A stretch of 64,000 nt of DNA from Selaginella moellendorffii (taxonomy: Eukaryota > Streptophyta > Lycopodiopsida > Selaginellales > Selaginellaceae): contig NW_003314395.1 of the NCBI RefSeq assembly GCF_000143415.4, positions 186,001-250,000 of the forward strand, given 5' to 3'. The notes beneath the pieces were generated by a model. That model saw only the letters and a list, made by a program, of their open reading frames with translations. It made no database searches and was not told the DNA's origin. Shown here piece by piece: positions 30,336-43,699 of the stretch; within the stretch, counting starts at the first letter, position 1; every line of letters starts with the position of its first letter. The position numbers and the translations under genes are program-made.

Positions 30336-33013
30336 TTACTTTGCGTAAAGCACGTCTTCCCAAGGATGTCTGTAGAGTGGCTGTTTTAATCTCTTTTGAT
30401 CGAAGGTATGCCTGGCAAAGCACGCGTTGTAAAAATGTGAAAGAAAAGAAGAATCAGCCATACCCGATCAAGCCGATAGTCCTAGCAAGAACAAAAAGTC
30501 CGTTGAGGTATCCGATTCCTACGATCTCATCTATTTCCTGCTGGCTGAACATTGCGCAGCTCGCGAGAAGATCTAAGAAGAGCGAGCCAATGGCACCGTC
30601 CACGTTGAGCACCAAGGTGTTCGACTTGGATAGTGTGTAGCTCTCGACACGAACTGCATACTCCATGTACTTGACCGACGGAAAGAAAGTTCGGCCATAG
30701 TGCTGGAGTAGCTCAACCCTCTTGTCACGATTGTCACCTCTCTTAATTCTGCAGGTATGAAGTATAAGAGATCATATATTTCGAGAACACAACGACAAGT
30801 ACCTGTGACCAATCCCTGGTACACGAATTCCTTTCTTTTTCATGGACTCCACGAAGTCATATGGTGTCAAGTTCTGTAGAACACGCACTGTGACGAAAAA
30901 ATAGAAGAAGAGAGGGTTCCACCTTGTCGTAAGCATCTTTGAAGTAGCGGGCTGCATCATCAATAGCTCCGCCAAAACGAGGTCCTATTGTAAGAAGGCC
31001 TGCACAAGAAAATAGTTGTAAAAATACCGATGGAGTCACACGAACCTGAGACTAGAGATGATACTAGATCCTTGCCAGCACGGGAGGTTACAATCGTATT
31101 GTGCGCGCCAGAAACGCAGGGACCATGGTCTGCACAGAGGATGATACACATCTGCAAAATTTGAACGAAGATTTAAACGCGAGTCTACAAAGACAATACA
31201 TGCCTCAATGAATTTTGTGCAGTATTTTGGAAGGCTTCTCTTGAACCAGAGCAACGATATTACGTCACCAAGGCCATAGTCCTTTTCAATGATTGTGGAA
31301 ATTTGTACACCAGCGTAAGTTGGTTCATCACCTTCAGGAATAACAGGCGAATTATTAGCTCTTTAGCCTTCCATAGTTTCTAACGAACCTCTGTCATCGC
31401 AGATTGTAGAGACAATGTGCGTCGGAGCTCGAACTTTTCCGTTCTTCACAGCAACGTGAAGATCTTCCGGCACGGTTGGCGGTTTTGGCTCGGGAGCGGG
31501 AACAATTGTCTGGTTCGAAACCTGAGATATGGACAACAATACGTAGGATTTGGAATCGGAAATAGTACTTGAGAAATACCAGTTTGTCGTATACGCCTTT
31601 GACAGCACTTTCCAATCCTTCGTATGACGTAGGCACAATTGCACCGGCCTCTTGAAGGGCCTTATTCTTTCCCTGTGCTGATTCCATATCACCACCGCTT
31701 TTAGCACCCTACAAACGCGAAAGAAGGCAGTGACGTAAACGAGAATCGGTCTTGAAGCACTTACGGCATGTCCAAATTGCACTTCTGACTTGAAGAGTTT
31801 GGCACAGGTTCCACTGACCCACGCGACGACAGGTTTCGTCACTTTGCCTTGCTTCAATGCCTCAACCAAAGAATACTCGTCCCTTCCGCCTAATTCTCCA
31901 AGCACTACGATCATCTTGATCTGTAAGGAGCAAAATCAAACACAAACACAGCAACCTTTATGATCGCCTGCTTACCTGGGGGATGTTGTTAAATCGTAGT
32001 ACATGATCTGAGAGAGTTGACCCAGGATAAACATCCCCACCGATAGCGATTCCTGAACAAAAACTAGATTTCGTCAAACTCAATGCAAACTCAAACTCAA
32101 ATGCTTGATAGACATACCTTCATAAAGTCCATCAGTTACACGCGCTATGACATTGTACATCTCGTTAGACATGCCACCCTGTGAAAAGAAAAGTCGTTGT
32201 CAATCAGAGGAAAGATCCATTTTTCCAAATCATTTTACCGATTTTGAGACGAAACCAACTGATCCGGGCCTGTAGAGTTTGGACTGGATTATGTTCTCTA
32301 AGGTACCAGCCGTGTCTCCGATTTTGAAAGCTCCGGCTTGGATGCCTCCCACTGTAGCAGGACCAATCACAACCTGAGTATAATTCATTCCATCAGAAAC
32401 AAACAAACGTAAAAAACAGGAATTTTTCGTTACTACTTTGTGATTTAAGGCAGCAAACGCAATGAGCTTCTTTGTGTCAGCTTCCGGAACTCCTTCCGCT
32501 ATAATCACGATCACACGAATTGTAGACTGCTTCAGAGCGTCCATGGACGACTGAAAGGCACTGCAAGGGCCAAGAGAAAGTAAAGACCAACCAAGGAACC
32601 AAAAAACAGATCTATCACCTTCTAAACGATGCAAAATTGATGAACACATCCGCCACTGGATGAGCTCTACACGCAGCTTGAACACTAGAAGAAAGAACGA
32701 GGAAACCAATCCACAATGTGATCCATCCAATCCAAAGTTACATACCTCCCATAGACAGGAACAGCGATCTCTTCTTGCCCGAAGAAGAGCTTCTGGAATC
32801 CATCCGATCCGGGATTGACAATGCCGGCCACGGAAGGAATCTCGCGGCCTGGAAAGAAATCGAATGAGAGATCGATGGACAAGGGAGAGAATTCTCGAGC
32901 CGCCTGACATTACCGCACAAGAAATCGTAGTCGAGCATTCGCTGCACGGGGCTCTGCTTGTAGTTGTAGAAGAGCGCCTGCGTCGTCCGCGAGAAGAGCT
33001 GCCCCGTCGCCAT
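30336..33013 (-). CDS. ACLB: ATP-citrate lyase subunit B
   Basis: A multi-exon gene on the minus strand starts at ATG 33013 ([20 protein letters not shown]) and ends at 30336-30338. The first exon is 32914-33013 and the last is 30336-30411 ([20 protein letters not shown]). Internal exons show [58 protein letters not shown], the phosphohistidine region VQFGHA, then the citrate-synthase-like part with [27 protein letters not shown] and [15 protein letters not shown]. With subunit A it cleaves citrate to acetyl-CoA and oxaloacetate in the cytosol, feeding wax, sterol and flavonoid synthesis. It converges on the methionine-salvage gene (137 bp apart) and diverges from the RING gene (369 bp). Confidence 0.95.
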
Positions 33014-33382
33014 GGGAGCTAGCTAGGGCAATACGATCCCTCCCCCGCCCCAAAGCGCGCTCGCGACTCGCGAGTCAGCGATCCCAGACCTAAAAACTGT
33101 ATCGCATTCTCGCGAATTCGAGCTTTAAGAACGATTCTCGCGAGTGACGCCAAACGCATGCTTGTATACCAGCCCGTCAAAATGGAAGGAAAGAAGGGTC
33201 TCCGGCTCGATTCCAGAGAGCTACCTATAGAGGAGCTACCTTTAGGGTTCTTGAGTAGGGGTAAAGAGGGAAACGATCCCTCTTGTAGGTAGTGCGCAGT
33301 CGAGGGATCCGGGCGGCGCGTGGATTCACGCGGCAGCTCTACATTTTTCGATTTCTAGGGTTTCTCGAGCAGGGAAGGAGCC

Positions 33383-34363
33383 ATGTCGGCATACGCAGAG
33401 TCTTATCAGCCGGCGGTGACGCATTTCTGCCACGGGTGTAATCTCTCGGTGCGCGCAGTGACCACGGACGATGTGATCTGCCCGTTTTGCCAGGGGGGTT
33501 TTGTGGAGGAAATCTCTAGCGATGAGGAAATTCCGGTGGCCGCAAGCACGAATTCCGCCCCTGGCAGCGCCGCTCCTCCTCCTCCTCCTCCTCCTCCTCC
33601 TCCGCCAGGGCCAGGATCCACAGCGCCTGAGTATCCACCCAGAGTTATTCCACAGCGCCATATGTTTATCCAAACGTTGACAGCCTTGATGCAAGGTTCT
33701 TCAATCTTTTTTTTTTGGTTTTCTTCCATGCATTGTTTACGCTGTTCTTTGCTTTGCCTCTTCCCAGGTGGTGGAGTTGGGAACGTAGAGTTCGTTGTGG
33801 ACCATGTCGGCAACCAGGGTTTCGTTGCCGACAATGGCGCCAACCCGGGCTCGCGCCGCACGTTTGGCAACTTTGGGGACTACTTCTTTGGCGCAGATTA
33901 TGATCACCTTCTCCAACAGCTTGCCGAGAATGATTTAAACCGCTACGGCACTCCGCCCGCGTCCAAGACAGCAGTGGAAGGCATGCCGACTATGAAGATC
34001 ACAGACGAGCACCTGGCCCAGGATTCCGCTCCGTGTGCGGTTTGCAAAGACGAATTTGAGTTGGGAACAGAGGTCCGCGAGATGCCGTGCAAGCATTTGT
34101 ACCACCCGGACTGTATACTTCCTTGGCTCAAGCAGCATAACTCGTGTCCGGTGTGCCGGTTTGAGTTAGCGACGGATGATGCAGATTATAACCAAGCTCG
34201 GATGCCTGGGACTGCTGGCAGTGGCGGAGGAGGTGGTCGCAGGGGCCGAGAATTTCTCCGGGGCCATCCGTATCGGGTCCCAGTGCCTCCATGGCTATTG
34301 GGGAGTGAAGCGTCTGGGTCTGGGGGTGGCGAGGAATATGATAGCTTGCGGGATGTGGACTAA
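33383..34363 (+). CDS. RING-H2 E3 ubiquitin ligase (zinc-ribbon plus RING)
   Basis: Two exons, 33383-33695 and 33768-34363, encode 302 aa. The N-terminus has a small zinc ribbon (FCHGCNLSVRAV ... DVICPFCQGGFVEEI). A proline run of eleven residues follows. The C-terminal RING-H2 finger is CAVCKDEFELG ... CKHLYHPDC ... CPVC, spacing C-X2-C-X14-C-X-H-X2-H-X2-C-X10-C-X2-C. The tail is rich in Gly and Arg. This layout is that of plant RDUF/RING1-type ligases, which are linked to abscisic acid and stress responses. The substrate is unknown. It converges on the KNL2-type gene, whose stop is 219 bp away. Confidence 0.93.
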   Translation: MSAYAESYQPAVTHFCHGCNLSVRAVTTDDVICPFCQGGFVEEISSDEEIPVAASTNSAPGSAAPPPPPPPPPPPGPGSTAPEYPPRVIPQRHMFIQTLTALMQGSSIFFFWFSSMHCLRCSLLCLFPGGGVGNVEFVVDHVGNQGFVADNGANPGSRRTFGNFGDYFFGADYDHLLQQLAENDLNRYGTPPASKTAVEGMPTMKITDEHLAQDSAPCAVCKDEFELGTEVREMPCKHLYHPDCILPWLKQHNSCPVCRFELATDDADYNQARMPGTAGSGGGGGRRGREFLRGHPYRVPVPPWLLGSEASGSGGGEEYDSLRDVD

Positions 34364-34582
34364 GCTCTTGATGTCATCTGATTGTTTTTTCCTACAGTAC
34401 CTAGCTGCAGCAGCAATGTTTCATTTCTTACATTTGGCACAAGAGGGACACTATAAATGTAAATTGCATCTGTCAAACGAGGATCTTCTTCTCCTAGTGT
34501 TATCTGCATTCTACTTGTTGAGAAGGTAAGAGGTTTGTGAGGGTGGCAGTCTTTGTACACTGTCAAGAGCCTTCTGGTTATA

Positions 34583-36881
34583 CTACTTTCGAGCCTTCTT
34601 CTTTCCCTTCTCCGTGACATCCCAAGCAGCAGAGCACAGCTTCTGCTGCAATTGCCGCTTCTCCGTGGGAGGCTTGAAGTTGAAACAGCCTGGAAGGAAG
34701 CCATCAAACCACAAAAGAGTGAGAACAAGATGGATGAATCTCCAAGCTTTTGCTGTGATCACCTGTGTCCGAGGGAGTCTCCTTAAAACCATCAAGGATT
34801 GCAATGATGCCTCCGTCCTGCAACGAAGAGGAGAAGCCGGTTCGGGAACCAAGAGGATCAAGAAGCAGCCTTACCTTGTCGTGAGCTATGGTCTGATTTC
34901 TCCAGTACGCCAGTGGAGGTACAAGCAGCCTTCCTGTAAATGTTCTAGAGCCGTCACCGAAATGATCCAGCTTTTATTCGAAAGTGCTTACCACTCCTGG
35001 AAGTCTTCAAACCATAAGCCTCGATCACCTCGTCTTGCTTCACACGGGACGCTGGCAGCGGCGGGGGCACATTCTGCGAACACATCAAGTCAGGGACATG
35101 CACAAGGAAAAGATTGGACTTACGGAGGAGCGCTTTGGTCTCCGCTTGGTACGTTTCGACTGGGCAGTAGACGCCCCGGCTTCAATCTGGTTGTTAGTGC
35201 CAGAGACCACCTGCTGTTTCATGCTATCCTGTCCCACTTCTTGAGGAGTAGCAAGCAACTCTGATCCTGCTTGCTCAGTTTGCTCACGAGCCTCTTTATC
35301 TTCCTCGATAGAGCTCGGCTCTCCCGAGTCCACTGGAGGTGGTGCCGGAGCTTCCGCTTCCTCCTGTGGAAGCTTGTTCTTCCTAGGCCGGCCACGCTTT
35401 CCTGACGGCTTCGACAAGGGCCTCTTCCGTCCCCTCGCCGGTGATGGCTTTATGCTCTTCCGCTGCTCGGCAATGGTGTCGTTGTTTTCAACCACGGACT
35501 CGGCCCGGGCCTCGACGGTATCTCTCGGCTTTGGGCTCGGCGGCTTCTCGGAACCTGGCCGTTCGTGGACTTCAGCAGCCACGGTATGTTCCGGAGATCC
35601 GGCACCTGCTTGTTTCAGAGTAAGTTCTGCCACTGTACGTTCTCGAGTTTCTGTTCCCACGTCTTGTTCTCGCTCTGTCCCGAAAAGTTCCTCCACGATG
35701 GCTTCGGCAGCAACATCAGCCTCACCTTCGGCAACCGGTTCTTTGCAAGTAATCTCTGCAACAGTAGCCACCTCATTCTGGACCTCAGTCACTACTATAA
35801 TAGGTTCTGTGTCGCCATGAGCAACGGTAGTCTTCGTCTCCACACTTGGCTCTTTGCTGACCACTTGTGTTTCTGTTGTTGGTGATGCGGCTTGACTCTC
35901 ACTCGCAGCTGCCCCTTTGCTGCTACAGGGACTTGATCCCCCGAGCGAGCGCTTAGTGTCGCCGACTTTCTTGGTCATTCTCGAGACTTCGGTGTCGTCT
36001 TGGAGAACTCTCTCCCACGTACACGGGAAACCGGAATAGAATATATCAGCGACCTGAAATTTGCAGTAAGAACCAAGTGAAGGAACAGCCAAACTAGACC
36101 AGCTTACCCAGGCTGAAAACCCATTGGCAATAGTTGTTTCCTCGTCCATGGACCCCATCAAACGAACCTCAACTCCATCACAAGTTTTCAGTCTGCTCTT
36201 GTCAGTGCGCTGGGCAATCGGGCCAGTCTTTACGAATTCCGAGTCCATCCTAAAGCATAGAATGCTCAACAAGTATCCCGATAGCAAATGAAGAACTTAC
36301 CCGTACTGAAAGCCACCCAAGGCTACTTGCAACCTTCCGGACGTAGTGTCGGATTCTTCGAGCTTGATAAGAAACCATTTGTGCAGAACGATCTGGAAAG
36401 AACGATAGAACAACTCAAAAACCAGCAAAGAGAAAACCGGACGACAAAAAAGACAGAGCTTTCCACAACCAAACTCTACCTGGAATTTTTTAGAACCCCT
36501 CCTATCTCCTCTCTTCTTAAACAAACCCACTCAAACAAGCAAAATCTCCCAGAACAAAGATCTCTAGCAAACCTGGTTCTCCGGTCGATATCTCGGCATG
36601 GAGCACGGCCACCGCCACAAAGAAGCCCTGTCGCCAGTACTACAAGGAGGAGACTCCACTGCGATATCCCTCCGCAGCGTCATCTCCCGCTTGAGCGGCG
36701 TGGCCGGGAAGAGCATCCCGCCACCGCCGCAGCCACTCCAGTGCCCAGATTCCGCCGCCGCTCCTCCCGCCTCGCAAAAGAATTTGTGCGATTTGCCCCT
36801 GTACTCGTGCTTCGTGGCGCACGAGTGGCAGGAGCAAGCCTGCTGCTGCCGCGGATCCATGGATCTCCGCGACGGGATCAT
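34583..36881 (-). CDS. KNL2: KNL2-type centromere protein (SANTA domain, CENPC-k motif)
   Basis: Exons are 36573-36881 (start uncertain; ATG 36860 is an alternative), 36301-36392, 36108-36249, 35124-36053, 34992-35073, 34875-34933, 34763-34817 and 34583-34689, all in frame, about 591 aa. The SANTA domain runs over exons 1-4: IVLHKWFLIKLEE, GPIAQRTDKSRLKTCDGVEV, DEETTIANGFSAW, FYSGFPCTWERVL. A long acidic, low-complexity middle follows, then an AT-hook-like KRGRPRKNK. The C-terminal exons give SGRLLVPPLAYWRNQTIAHD, which is the CENPC-k motif. In Arabidopsis, KNL2 recognises centromeres and helps load CENH3. Seeing both domains in one gene supports the call. Confidence 0.9.
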
Positions 36882-36932
36882 AGCGCGCGCGCGCCCGCCC
36901 CTGCTCTTCACTAAAACCCTACTCCACTGTCA

Positions 36933-37654
<722 letters not shown>

Positions 37655-37699
37655 GGCTCCTCCTCCTCCCTGCGCGGCGCTTTCGAAAGCAGTAAGCCC

Positions 37700-39015
37700 T
37701 AGAGAGCGGCTTCTAGGGTTAGGGCTTTACTGCAAAACCGCTGCCGTCGATCTGAAAATATTTGGTTTTGAAAGGACGGCCAGGATTTTTGTTGTATATA
37801 CTATAAGATATTCTTTGTACGGCCTAGAATGAGGAAAGAACCATGCCTCAACTTTCAAAGGTAACCTTTCTTTTTCTTTTGAAGGGTTTGTTTGATATCT
37901 ACTGTCTATTTTGAGAGTCTACTAAAAAAGTATAAATTTCAAAGTATAAAATGTAATTAAGAAGCTAAGCATATTATAACATTTTCAATGAAATATTTTT
38001 ATTTCTATTTAATTCTCAGTTTCATATATTTACTAGCATTTGCCCAGCATATGTTGCCTAGTTAGCAAAATACTTTTTATATATTAAAAACGAAATTGGA
38101 ATAGTATCAAAAAAACAAATATTGTATTCCACTTTGAAAGAAGAATTGGGTGAATATAAAAATCAATTCTTGTAAACTTAATAATATAAATATTTACAAC
38201 AAAATAAGTAAGAATAAATATTCATTAACAAAAATATTAGATACAAATTATTATTTGGAAATATGAATATATTTGGAAAAATACCCTACCCAGAAAAAGT
38301 AAAAATGAAATTTATATTATTAAAAATATGTTATATGTAAATTTTATTTCTAGTTGGGATAAACTTATATTAAGATTTTATCAAACAGAAAAGAATAATT
38401 ACTAAGAATAATTATTACTCATTTTTATTAGCAAGACATTACTTAATTATGCTTTTTACTTAAACAATAAGTTTACATTAATATATTATGACCCATATCC
38501 AGTCAAGAAAATAATTACTAACAAAATATTTTGTAAATATATATGCTATAGAAATTGTAATTCCATAGTATTATGTACTAATAAACTATCATTACAGTTA
38601 GGAATAAGAATTTAAAATATTACAGCTTTAATCAAGTGTTGCATACATTATCTTAGTTTTTCTGAATGAGCTAGATTGTAAGTAGCTAGGGCTATATAAA
38701 AAAAATATAATATATACTCCTATTGTTGATGCTTGAAATTTTGATCATGATCCTACACATTTATAAAACTACATCTATAAAACTAAGTCAACCCACATTT
38801 GATATACTATTATTTGGTGTTGGGTTTAATATGTTATAGTGATATTTAAATAGGCTATCGAATATATTTTAGTTTATTCTTACAAAATAAGATTATCCTA
38901 GAATACAGTTTTCTTATTATATTTACAAATACTGTTAACTTAAATTATAAAATTTCATTGTGACCTAAAATATTCAAAGATTATAATAATTTATAAAATA
39001 GAATAAGTTTAGATA
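37700..39015. other. AT-rich gene-free spacer
   Basis: About 1.3 kb of very AT-rich sequence follows the ribosomal gene. I find no frame longer than background, no RNA gene and no clear repeat ends. It may be a decayed repeat or a low-complexity spacer at the border of the retrotransposon. Confidence 0.6.
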
Positions 39016-39209
39016 TGTGAGTGCATGGAATATGGAAAAGGAATACAGAAATGTGAATATCAATTAGCCCAAAAACCCTAAGCGAGTGGTCCGAATTAAA
39101 ACCAATCTGACAACTACCATAATCCCACTATGTTAATATTAATATACGGCATCATAGCTGTATACTTGGCCCTCACATCATCCCCTCCTCTCGGAATAAT
39201 GGAAGACTA

Positions 39210-41580
39210 TTAGGGTTCTCTTGTAGACGGGTTGGGATCTGGAGGAACATTAGGAGGAGGCATCGGCAGATCTGTAGGTGGTATTAACTGCTCATGATCC
39301 CTTTGTATGAAACGTTTCAATCGCTGCACATGCACAATCTCTAGAGGATCAGCCTGCTGAACATCATGCCAAACCTTATAAACTTGTGGTCTAACTTGCT
39401 GCAACACTTGATATGGTCCTTTCCACTGTGCAAGGAGCCCCTTAGATAAACCACATACCATAAGATGGGGAAAACAGACTAACACCAAATCATTCACATT
39501 GTACTCCGCAGGTGGACAATGATAAAAGTTGTACCGCCATTGTTGTCCCACTTGTACGCAGCCTAAGTGTTCGGCAGACTCCGTTCGGACAAGTGGAAGA
39601 ATGCTCATCAAATACTGATCCCATGACCTAGCATCTGCAGGTCGTGGCAATCGCAAAGGTAAACCCCGCTCCATTGGTAATATTGGATCATGACCATATA
39701 GGAGTTTATATGGTGAAGCACCTATAGAACTCTACACCTTTGTGACATATCCATACCGAAGAGACGGCAAATAACCATTCCAATTCGAATGCTAAAAGTT
39801 CACATACTTCGCAATCATCCCCTTGAATGTCCAAACGAGCCGTTCCACCAGACCGTCTGATTGTGGATGATAAACACTCGTGAAAGTGTGGCATATCCCT
39901 AACCAAGACATCAAAACATGAAATGCCTCAACCATAAATCCAGGACCATTATCCAAAAGAATCCATTTAGGACAAGAATGTTGGAACACCACTCGATTAA
40001 GGACGAAGTATCTAACAGCAGTTGCAAAGGTGTTAGCAAAAGCACCAATTTCCACCTAACGAGTCAAGTAGTCAGAAGCAATAATAACATACTCATTATC
40101 AGTAGTTGACCGTGGGAAAGGTCCCATAAGATTAAACGCCACCAACTCAAATGGACGGGAAACTGCAATTGACTCCAACCGTCCTTCCGCAGCTTGAGGG
40201 GGAGTAGTACGAGCTTGGCACCAAACACAACTACGCACATACTGAATAATATCACATCGCATCTCCAGCCAATAAAAAGACCTACGCAGCTTCTCGGTTA
40301 CACAACGATGTCCCATATGCCCACCTAGAACAGGAGAATCATGGTAGGCATGGAGAAACTGCGGAATAAAGATAGAAGGCACCACCAGCCATAAATGATT
40401 ATCAGGATCCATCCCCACAAAATAAAGAAGGCCGTCTTCAAGGTGATATTGAGAATGTAAATGCCGAAAAGGCAAGTCATCAGCAAGTGATGCAAGATTC
40501 TCAAACCCATCTTGAAGCCTTCGAATCCATGGCTTAATCTTTTGAGCCTCGCAAACCTCATCAAGAGAAGGTAGATCTTGCTTTGCGCCTTGTGGACACT
40601 AAACGTCAGGTACAGCAACTGCCAATGGCACAGAATCCTCGTCTAGAAAATCCATAGAGGTTGGAACAATAGGCTTATCAGAAACATGAGAAGAGAATGA
40701 AAAAGGAAAAGGAGCTCGAGAAAGGGCATCAGCATCAGCCATAGAATTCCCTAGATGATGAACAACATCAAAATCATATATCTGAAGTTTCAAAACCCAT
40801 CGAGCAGAACGATCAACCAAGTTCTCCTGCTTCAATAATGAAGTAACAACAGCATAATCACTTTCAAGTAACATTCGAGAATAGATATACATGAAGTTTC
40901 TCGAAACCCCAAACTGCTGTTAAACACTCTTTCTCTATCGTGGAGTAGTTCATTTCCGCTAATTGTAATGTACGGCTTATATACGCAATGGGATGGTGCT
41001 AACCAGGCACATTTGAGCTCTCTTGCATCAACACACCTCCAAGACCAAAGTCAGAAGCATCCATGTGTAAAATAAAAGGTCGAGTGTAGTCAGGATATGC
41101 CAAAACGGGAGGAGTTGTCAATAGCTCTTTGAGATCCCCGAATGCCCGCTCACAACCTGGAGACCAGATGAAAGATGATGTTGATGACTTCAGCAACACT
41201 TGCAATGGTGCAGTGCAATAAAAAAGATGATCCACAAAACGACCGAGATACTGCACCTTGCCCAAGAAGCACTGCACATCATTCACACACTTCGGAGTAG
41301 GGAACTTTAGAACAACCACAAGATTGTCAGGATCAACTTGCAAACCCTCACGAGAAATACGGTACCCAAGATAAGTTGCATCCTTGGACCCAAACACGCA
41401 CTTCGACCGCTTCAGCTTTAAACCAATGTTGCGTAGCCGATCCAACACTTTACACACATCACAAATATGCTCTTCTCACGTCCCTTTCGTGAATCAAGAC
41501 ATCATCAATGAAGTCAGCAGTCACCTTTGGCATATCACAAAGAACTTCGTCTATCATCCGCTAGAAAGTTGTTGGAGCAT
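39210..41580 (-). pseudogene. Gypsy pol, 3' part (RT end, RNase H, integrase)
   Basis: Pieces in order on the minus strand: the RT end and connection (CVFGSKDATYLGYRIS, VQYLGRFVDHLF), RNase H (FILHMDASDFGLGGVL, VHHLGNSMADADALSR), the integrase zinc finger (GGHMGHRCVTEKLRRSFYW ... CVWCQAR) and the integrase core (WILLDNGPG, VYHPQSDGLVERL), then a C-terminal stretch (WKGPYQVLQQV). Stops and frame changes separate the parts, for example near 39760, 40055 and 40600. Confidence 0.85.
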
Positions 41581-41581
41581 T

Positions 41582-42660
41582 TGTAAGCAACCAAAGGGAA
41601 CGACTTGAGAGACGATCCATGAGGTTCAAATATAGAAGGAAAGGGCCCATGAATAAGAGTGCACCCTCTTTTCCAATCAGTTAAGGGTCTTGGGATATTT
41701 GGGGTTAAGCGTCCTTGGGTTTGAATAGTACTAGGCTGGGTGACTTGCTGGGAAGTCCAAACTCATGAGCTTACATTTGGTATCGAAGCGGTCTCGGGTC
41801 CAACTCTATTGGTTGGCTAAGAGAATCACACCACATATTGATTGACATCTGGCTGGTCCATTTGGTATCGGAGTGGTCTCGGGTCCGACTCTGTTGGTTG
41901 GCTAAGGGAATCACACCACATGTTGATTGACATCTGGCTGGTCCAGTTTGCTCCCGCTGGGCTCGACCCGAGGGGTAGGGTGTCAAGAGAGCGGGGCTCT
42001 CGGGAGAGCTGCGGCTCTCAGCTTCCGTTCACGAGGGCGTGAACTTGCAGGGAAGCGTGGTGGATTGTAAACAACCAAAGGGAATGATTTGAAAGATGAT
42101 CCGTTAGGGTTCAAAGATAGAGGGAAAGGGTTTATGAACAAGAGTGCACCCCCTTTTCCAATCGGTTAAAGGTCTTGGGATACTTGGAGTTAAGCGTCAT
42201 TGGGGTTGAATAGTACTGGGCTGGGTGACCTCCCGGGAAGTCTAAACTCAAAAAGCTTACATTTGGTATCAGAGCAGTCTCGGGTCTGACTCTGTTGGTT
42301 GGCTAAGGGAATCACACCATATGTTGATTGACATCTGGCTGGTCCAGTTTGCTCCCGCTAGGCTCGACCCGAGGGGTAGGGTGTCAAGAGAGCAGGGCTC
42401 TCGGGAGAGCTGCGGCTCTCAGCTTCCGTTCACGAGGGCGTGAACTTGCAGGGAAGCGTGGTGGATTGTAAGCAACTAAAGGGAACGACTTGAGAGACGA
42501 TCCATGAGGTTCAAATATAGAGGGAAAGGGCCCATGAATAAGAGTGCACCCCCTTTTCCAATCAGTTAAGGGTCTTGGGATATTTGGGGTTAAGCGTCCT
42601 TGGGTTTGAATAGTACTGGGCTGGGTGACCTCCCGGGAAGTCCAAACTCAGGAGCTTACA
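41582..42660. mobile_element. Tandem TRIM-type LTR element
   Basis: Three LTRs of 194-196 bp (41582-41775, 42066-42261, 42467-42660) start TGTAA and end TTACA and enclose two internal regions of 290 and 205 bp. Each internal region starts with tttggtatcagagc or a variant, the primer-binding site complementary to initiator tRNA-Met. There is no coding capacity. A perfect 5-bp target duplication GCATT flanks the whole array (41577-41581 and 42661-42665). The first internal region has an extra duplicated stretch of about 86 bp. The outer LTRs are nearly the same, while the middle one is more different. Confidence 0.93.
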
Positions 42661-43600
42661 GCATTGTTCAAACCAAACGGCATCACCAATAACTCATACA
42701 AACCAAACGATGTACAAAAAGTAGTCTTAAGAATATCTTCTTCAACCATCGGTACTTGCCAGTACCCAGAAGCAAGATCTAGCTTAGTGAACCAACGACT
42801 TTGGCCCAGACGATCCAAAAGATCAGCAGTGTGAGGAAGAGGGTACATATCCGGGATCGTCACTTCGTTTAATTGACAATAGTCAATGCAGAAATGAATA
42901 CTCCCATCAGGTTTTGTCACAAGATGAGGTTCACATGCCCAAGGACTTCGCGACTTTCGAATAACACCCTTCTCCAACATTTCCTTGACGTTTGCACGTA
43001 AAATCTTGATCTCCATAGGTGACTGACGACGAACAGGAATCTTGATTGGACGAGCATCCCCGATGGAAATCGGATGACGTGTGGCAATCTTGGCCCCAGA
43101 CGATAAGTCAAATTCAAAGAGATCAGAATACTCCTTGATAAGCTGGTCAACAGCTGCAACACAAAAATCATCAGAGGGATCGGAAAAGGGAAGAGCAGAA
43201 TAAGATGGAAACACAGGAGGAAATAGTGGGGGAACAAAGGTAATAGAAGCAGAGGTAGAAATACAGGGACGAAGAGGTACGGAAGTGAGAGGAATGGATG
43301 AAACATAAAGAAGTATGAGACAAGGGGGAAAAGCCTCAAAGTCAAACTTGGCATGATTGTGCTGCAATCAATCCATATTAAGAATGAGGTCAAAAGCTTG
43401 ACTTGGCACCACCCGCAACGATTGCAACTCAAGCTCGAGATTGTCCACACACACAACCAAGTCCACCTCATCTTGTGCACATGCATGTGTACGGCCGTTG
43501 CCATAAAGAATGAAAACTGAATCCGCCGCACAACACAAGTGTAGACAACAACGTGTGGCAATAGGTCAAGCAATAGAAGATAAACTCGAACCTGTATCAA
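42661..43600 (-). pseudogene. Gypsy pol, 5' part (protease and reverse transcriptase)
   Basis: The protease active site is in the frame reading SMLVDTGSSLSS near 43570-43610. The RT follows with HPISIGDARPIKIPVRRQSP, SPWACEPHLVTKPDGS, CIDYCQLNEVTIPDMYPLP and FTKLDLASGYWQV, breaking at MPFGLNNA where the TRIM is inserted. On the other side of the TRIM the motif continues as PTTF. Confidence 0.85.
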
Positions 43601-43699
43601 CCAACATGGAGAGAATAATAGGAGACCTCTTGTTATAAAAACGAGCTTGGAAAGTAAACACTGGATGAACCAATGCCGAGTGAACCCCTTGATGATACT

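Noticed and set aside
35374..35885. Plus-strand frames over the KNL2 acidic exon
   Set aside because: Antisense of a low-complexity Glu-rich coding region; they do not match known proteins.
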